Made by a program: the position numbers and the translations under genes
Part shown: one piece after another, positions 62,210-64,000 of the stretch
How positions within the stretch are numbered: the stretch's first letter is position 1
Layout: each line of letters opens with the position of its first letter
DNA from: Tamarix chinensis
Taxonomy: Eukaryota > Streptophyta > Magnoliopsida > Caryophyllales > Tamaricaceae
NCBI GenBank assembly: GCA_030549775.1
Contig: CM060175.1
Span: forward strand, 16,288,212 to 16,352,211
DNA length: 64,000 bases
Direction of reading: 5' to 3'
Notes under the pieces: model-generated
Databases searched by the model: none
The model's input: only the letters and a program-made list of their open reading frames with translations
What the model was told of the DNA's origin: nothing

Positions 62210-62480
62210 TGCTGCATTTCGGCAATAATTGCCGATATGTTTCGGCCGAAATTGAAAAAAAAAAAATTTGGTGCATCGGTAATGTTTGCCGATGTCTTGG
62301 CCTGCTTTCGGCAATAAGTGCCGATGGCCTGGGCCAGTTTCGGTAAAAATTGCCGAATATTATCCATAGTTTCGGCTAAAATCGCCGATGCTGATCGTGG
62401 CTTTCGGTAAAAATTACCGATGTCAAGGTCACTTTCGGTATTTGTTTTCCGCCGAGTAAAAATACGTTTTTCATATAACA
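61799..62480. mobile_element. Possible 682-bp non-autonomous derivative or M3 right terminal segment
   Basis: 61799 starts TGTTATTTGGAAAACAAAAT then TTTACT, 30 of 37 identical to the M3 left end in the same orientation. 62480 ends with the inverted form (27 of 37). Between them lie ten or so TTTCGGCAATAATTGCCGAT palindromes (61950-62440) and an (AT)n run (62187-62210). This looks like a terminal-ends-only MULE derivative, but no target duplication is visible at 61790-61798 (CAACGTTTT) versus 62481-62489. Confidence 0.5.
61950..62440. repeat. M3 right subterminal palindrome cluster
   Basis: Many copies of TTTCGGCAATAATTGCCGAT, CATCGGCAGTTTGTGCCGAT, TTTCGGTACAAATTGCCGAA and similar, separated by CCTGGGCCGG-like or A-rich spacers. 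The apparent 172-codon minus-strand frame here is only the translation of these repeats. Confidence 0.9.
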
Positions 62481-64000
62481 ATACCCTTATATTTTTATCC
62501 CAACTGGATGACTATACACTTATGTGCCAATGCAACAATATGTGTTGCAAAATATAATATGTGACTTTAGATTGATGAATCATTATATACTATAGTATAT
62601 TCATTTGGTCCCCATTTGTATTTGCTTGCACTATAACTGATTAATTTTAAATTTACCTAGAATAATATGTTGTTTATATGAGATTATTAGTTAAAAAGAA
62701 TTTTTAGGATTGTAAGTGGGTGCTTGTGTAAGTTTTAACGAACTTGCCTATAATCATTGGACTAACAAGGTCTCATTTCTCATGCAACAAATATAATCTC
62801 TTTTGGTTTACTAACTTTTAGGAAGTGATACCTTTTGGTTTTTTTCATATATACCAAATGCACACATTGTGTATTTATTCTAGGCTTACTTCTAGCCAAT
62901 ATTAATGGTAGCAATACCATCAAATACTCACAGACCATAATAAGTTATCCAGGAACTTAGTTACACAATTTTTCTATTCAATTATTTTTGTAGGAAACCC
63001 TTCAATAGGTTTATTATGCCATATAAACTTGTACATTCTTGCAAATTATAATCTCATACAATAATTTATCTTTAAAATAGAATGTACAATGAAATTTCAA
63101 TCGGATAGCTTGATCTTCTAGATCATATTGAAGTCTATGAGATGAGAAGCCTTTATCCTCTATCATTAAATTACTTATATCAAATGGAGAAAGATCATAT
63201 TTCAACCATCAAACTAATAACTTAATGGGAAACTTATAGTTTCAACTATCAAATTATTTATTGGATAGGAAGCTTCAAACTTCAATCATTAAATACCTCT
63301 ACCTAAAAACGTTATAATATAATGGAGAGGCTGTTGGAAATACTCCAACTGCTACGGTGACAAAGGATACTTTATTATGGTAGGTTTTAAGTTTTAAACA
63401 CTACCAATGACAAATGGCTAGCAAATTACACACAAAGTTATCATCACTGCTTCATGATTAGAGAAAATATTTAAACATCATAAAAATTAACATTTCTTAA
63501 ACTAAATTATAAGAATTAAAATTTCACAAATAGAAACAAGTAAAATAAAACAAATGATCCACTAAATTGTTTGATCTTCTAAATTAAAATGCACTTGATA
63601 ATATTCAATACCATCCGATCTTCTTAATTGGTATTAAAAAAATTTTGAAAAGAATTTCAACTATTAGATCTTCATGATCAAATTACACATAAAGGATTCA
63701 TCACCTTTTAATCACTTGATCTTCGGGATCAAATTATGCATATGGTCTTCAGGATTATTAAATCATTGGGTGAAGCCTTCCCCCTTAATTATGTCAATAT
63801 TCTTTCATACCTTAGGAATGCACTTGTGACTAATATAATTGGTTGGGAGCTTTATGATTCTACTGATACTTGTGCAATCACCCATACAAACTTTAGGTAC
63901 ATGAAAAAATTTATCCACTTTTGGTGGCCATCCATTAATTTTGGATAATAGAGGTTTGCATTATATTCTCTAACCAACTTTAGATAATGAGATATCTAAG
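62481..64000. other. Unclassified repeat-like DNA
   Basis: No gene recognised. 63095-63760 has recurrent GATCTTC-NN-GATCA motifs (63112, 63664, 63717) and phrases like 'GAAGCTTCAAACTTCAATCATTAAAT'. It reads like a decayed retroelement, but I could not identify a coding domain or ends. Confidence 0.45.

Larger units (their letters stand above)
53427..62480. mobile_element. M3: near-complete MULE element with PMD and transposase-OTU genes
   Basis: The left end at 53427 reads TGTTATTTGGAAAACAAGGA then TTTACT. The right end, read on minus from 62480, reads TGTTATATGAAAAACGTATT then TTTACT. The 37-bp ends are 27 of 37 identical. The interior is a PMD gene on plus (55598-58068) and a MULE transposase-OTU gene on minus (58318-61276), convergent with only 249 bp between the stops. 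Both ends carry TTCGG...CCGA palindrome clusters (53715-53925; 61950-62440). No 9-bp target duplication is visible (TTTCGAAAC left, ATACCCTTA right), so one end may be rearranged; a second, directly oriented terminus at 61799 supports this. Confidence 0.8.

Noticed and set aside
61963..62481. Minus-strand frame of 172 codons next to the M3 end
   Set aside because: Translation of the TTCGGCAATAATTGCCGA palindromes; repeats and an (AT)n run explain it.

Overview
This is plant nuclear DNA, flowering-plant type: AT-rich, with GT-AG introns, plant-only protein families (DUF4408/DUF761, plant mobile domain, MULE transposase) and a TTTAGGG telomere-type tract. I cannot name the species. The window is almost entirely mobile DNA. 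Only one gene looks like an ordinary intact host gene: an intronless 686-codon ORF at 28613-30673 encoding a two-helix, proline-rich DUF4408/DUF761 protein.

Three diverged copies of one large Mutator-like (MULE) element are present. Here they are called M1 (before base 1 to 24537), M2 (about 31690-42860) and M3 (53427-62480). Each carries two genes facing each other tail to tail: a transposase with a SWIM zinc finger fused to a C-terminal OTU-type cysteine-protease domain, and a plant mobile domain (PMD, 'aminotransferase-like') gene. M3 is nearly complete, with terminal inverted repeats, palindrome-rich subterminal zones, and splice structures that can be read for both genes. It is disabled by only a few stops, one lost splice acceptor and some 1-nt frameshifts. 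M1 and M2 are heavily decayed.

M1 and M2 are interrupted by a second family of noncoding elements, 3.5-5 kb each. They have TG...CA-type ends, 5-bp target duplications and no gag or pol, so they look like solo LTRs. I delimited six: C (2108-19982), E (5002-19405, minus), D (5008-9310) and F (10594-15444), nested as M1 > C > E > D and F; A (34713-39334), inside the last intron of the M2 transposase gene; and B (44821-48592, minus) in intergenic DNA. A hAT-type MITE (2713-3050) sits inside C. All six share the same layout: a pyrimidine-rich 5' part, a variable minisatellite zone, two blocks of CCACCGG/ATAGTGG hairpin units, a CAGTAC/GTACTG hairpin and a last hairpin near the 3' end. The stems change sequence between copies but stay paired, which suggests a conserved RNA (or cruciform) structure.

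The remaining intervals (24538-28200, 30950-31690, 42861-44815, 48598-53426, 62481-64000) are AT-rich and show only microsatellites, small tandem duplications and unclassifiable repeat debris. I saw no tRNA, rRNA or CRISPR. The many proline/serine-rich or Ile-rich reading frames in pyrimidine tracts and ATT arrays are compositional artefacts.
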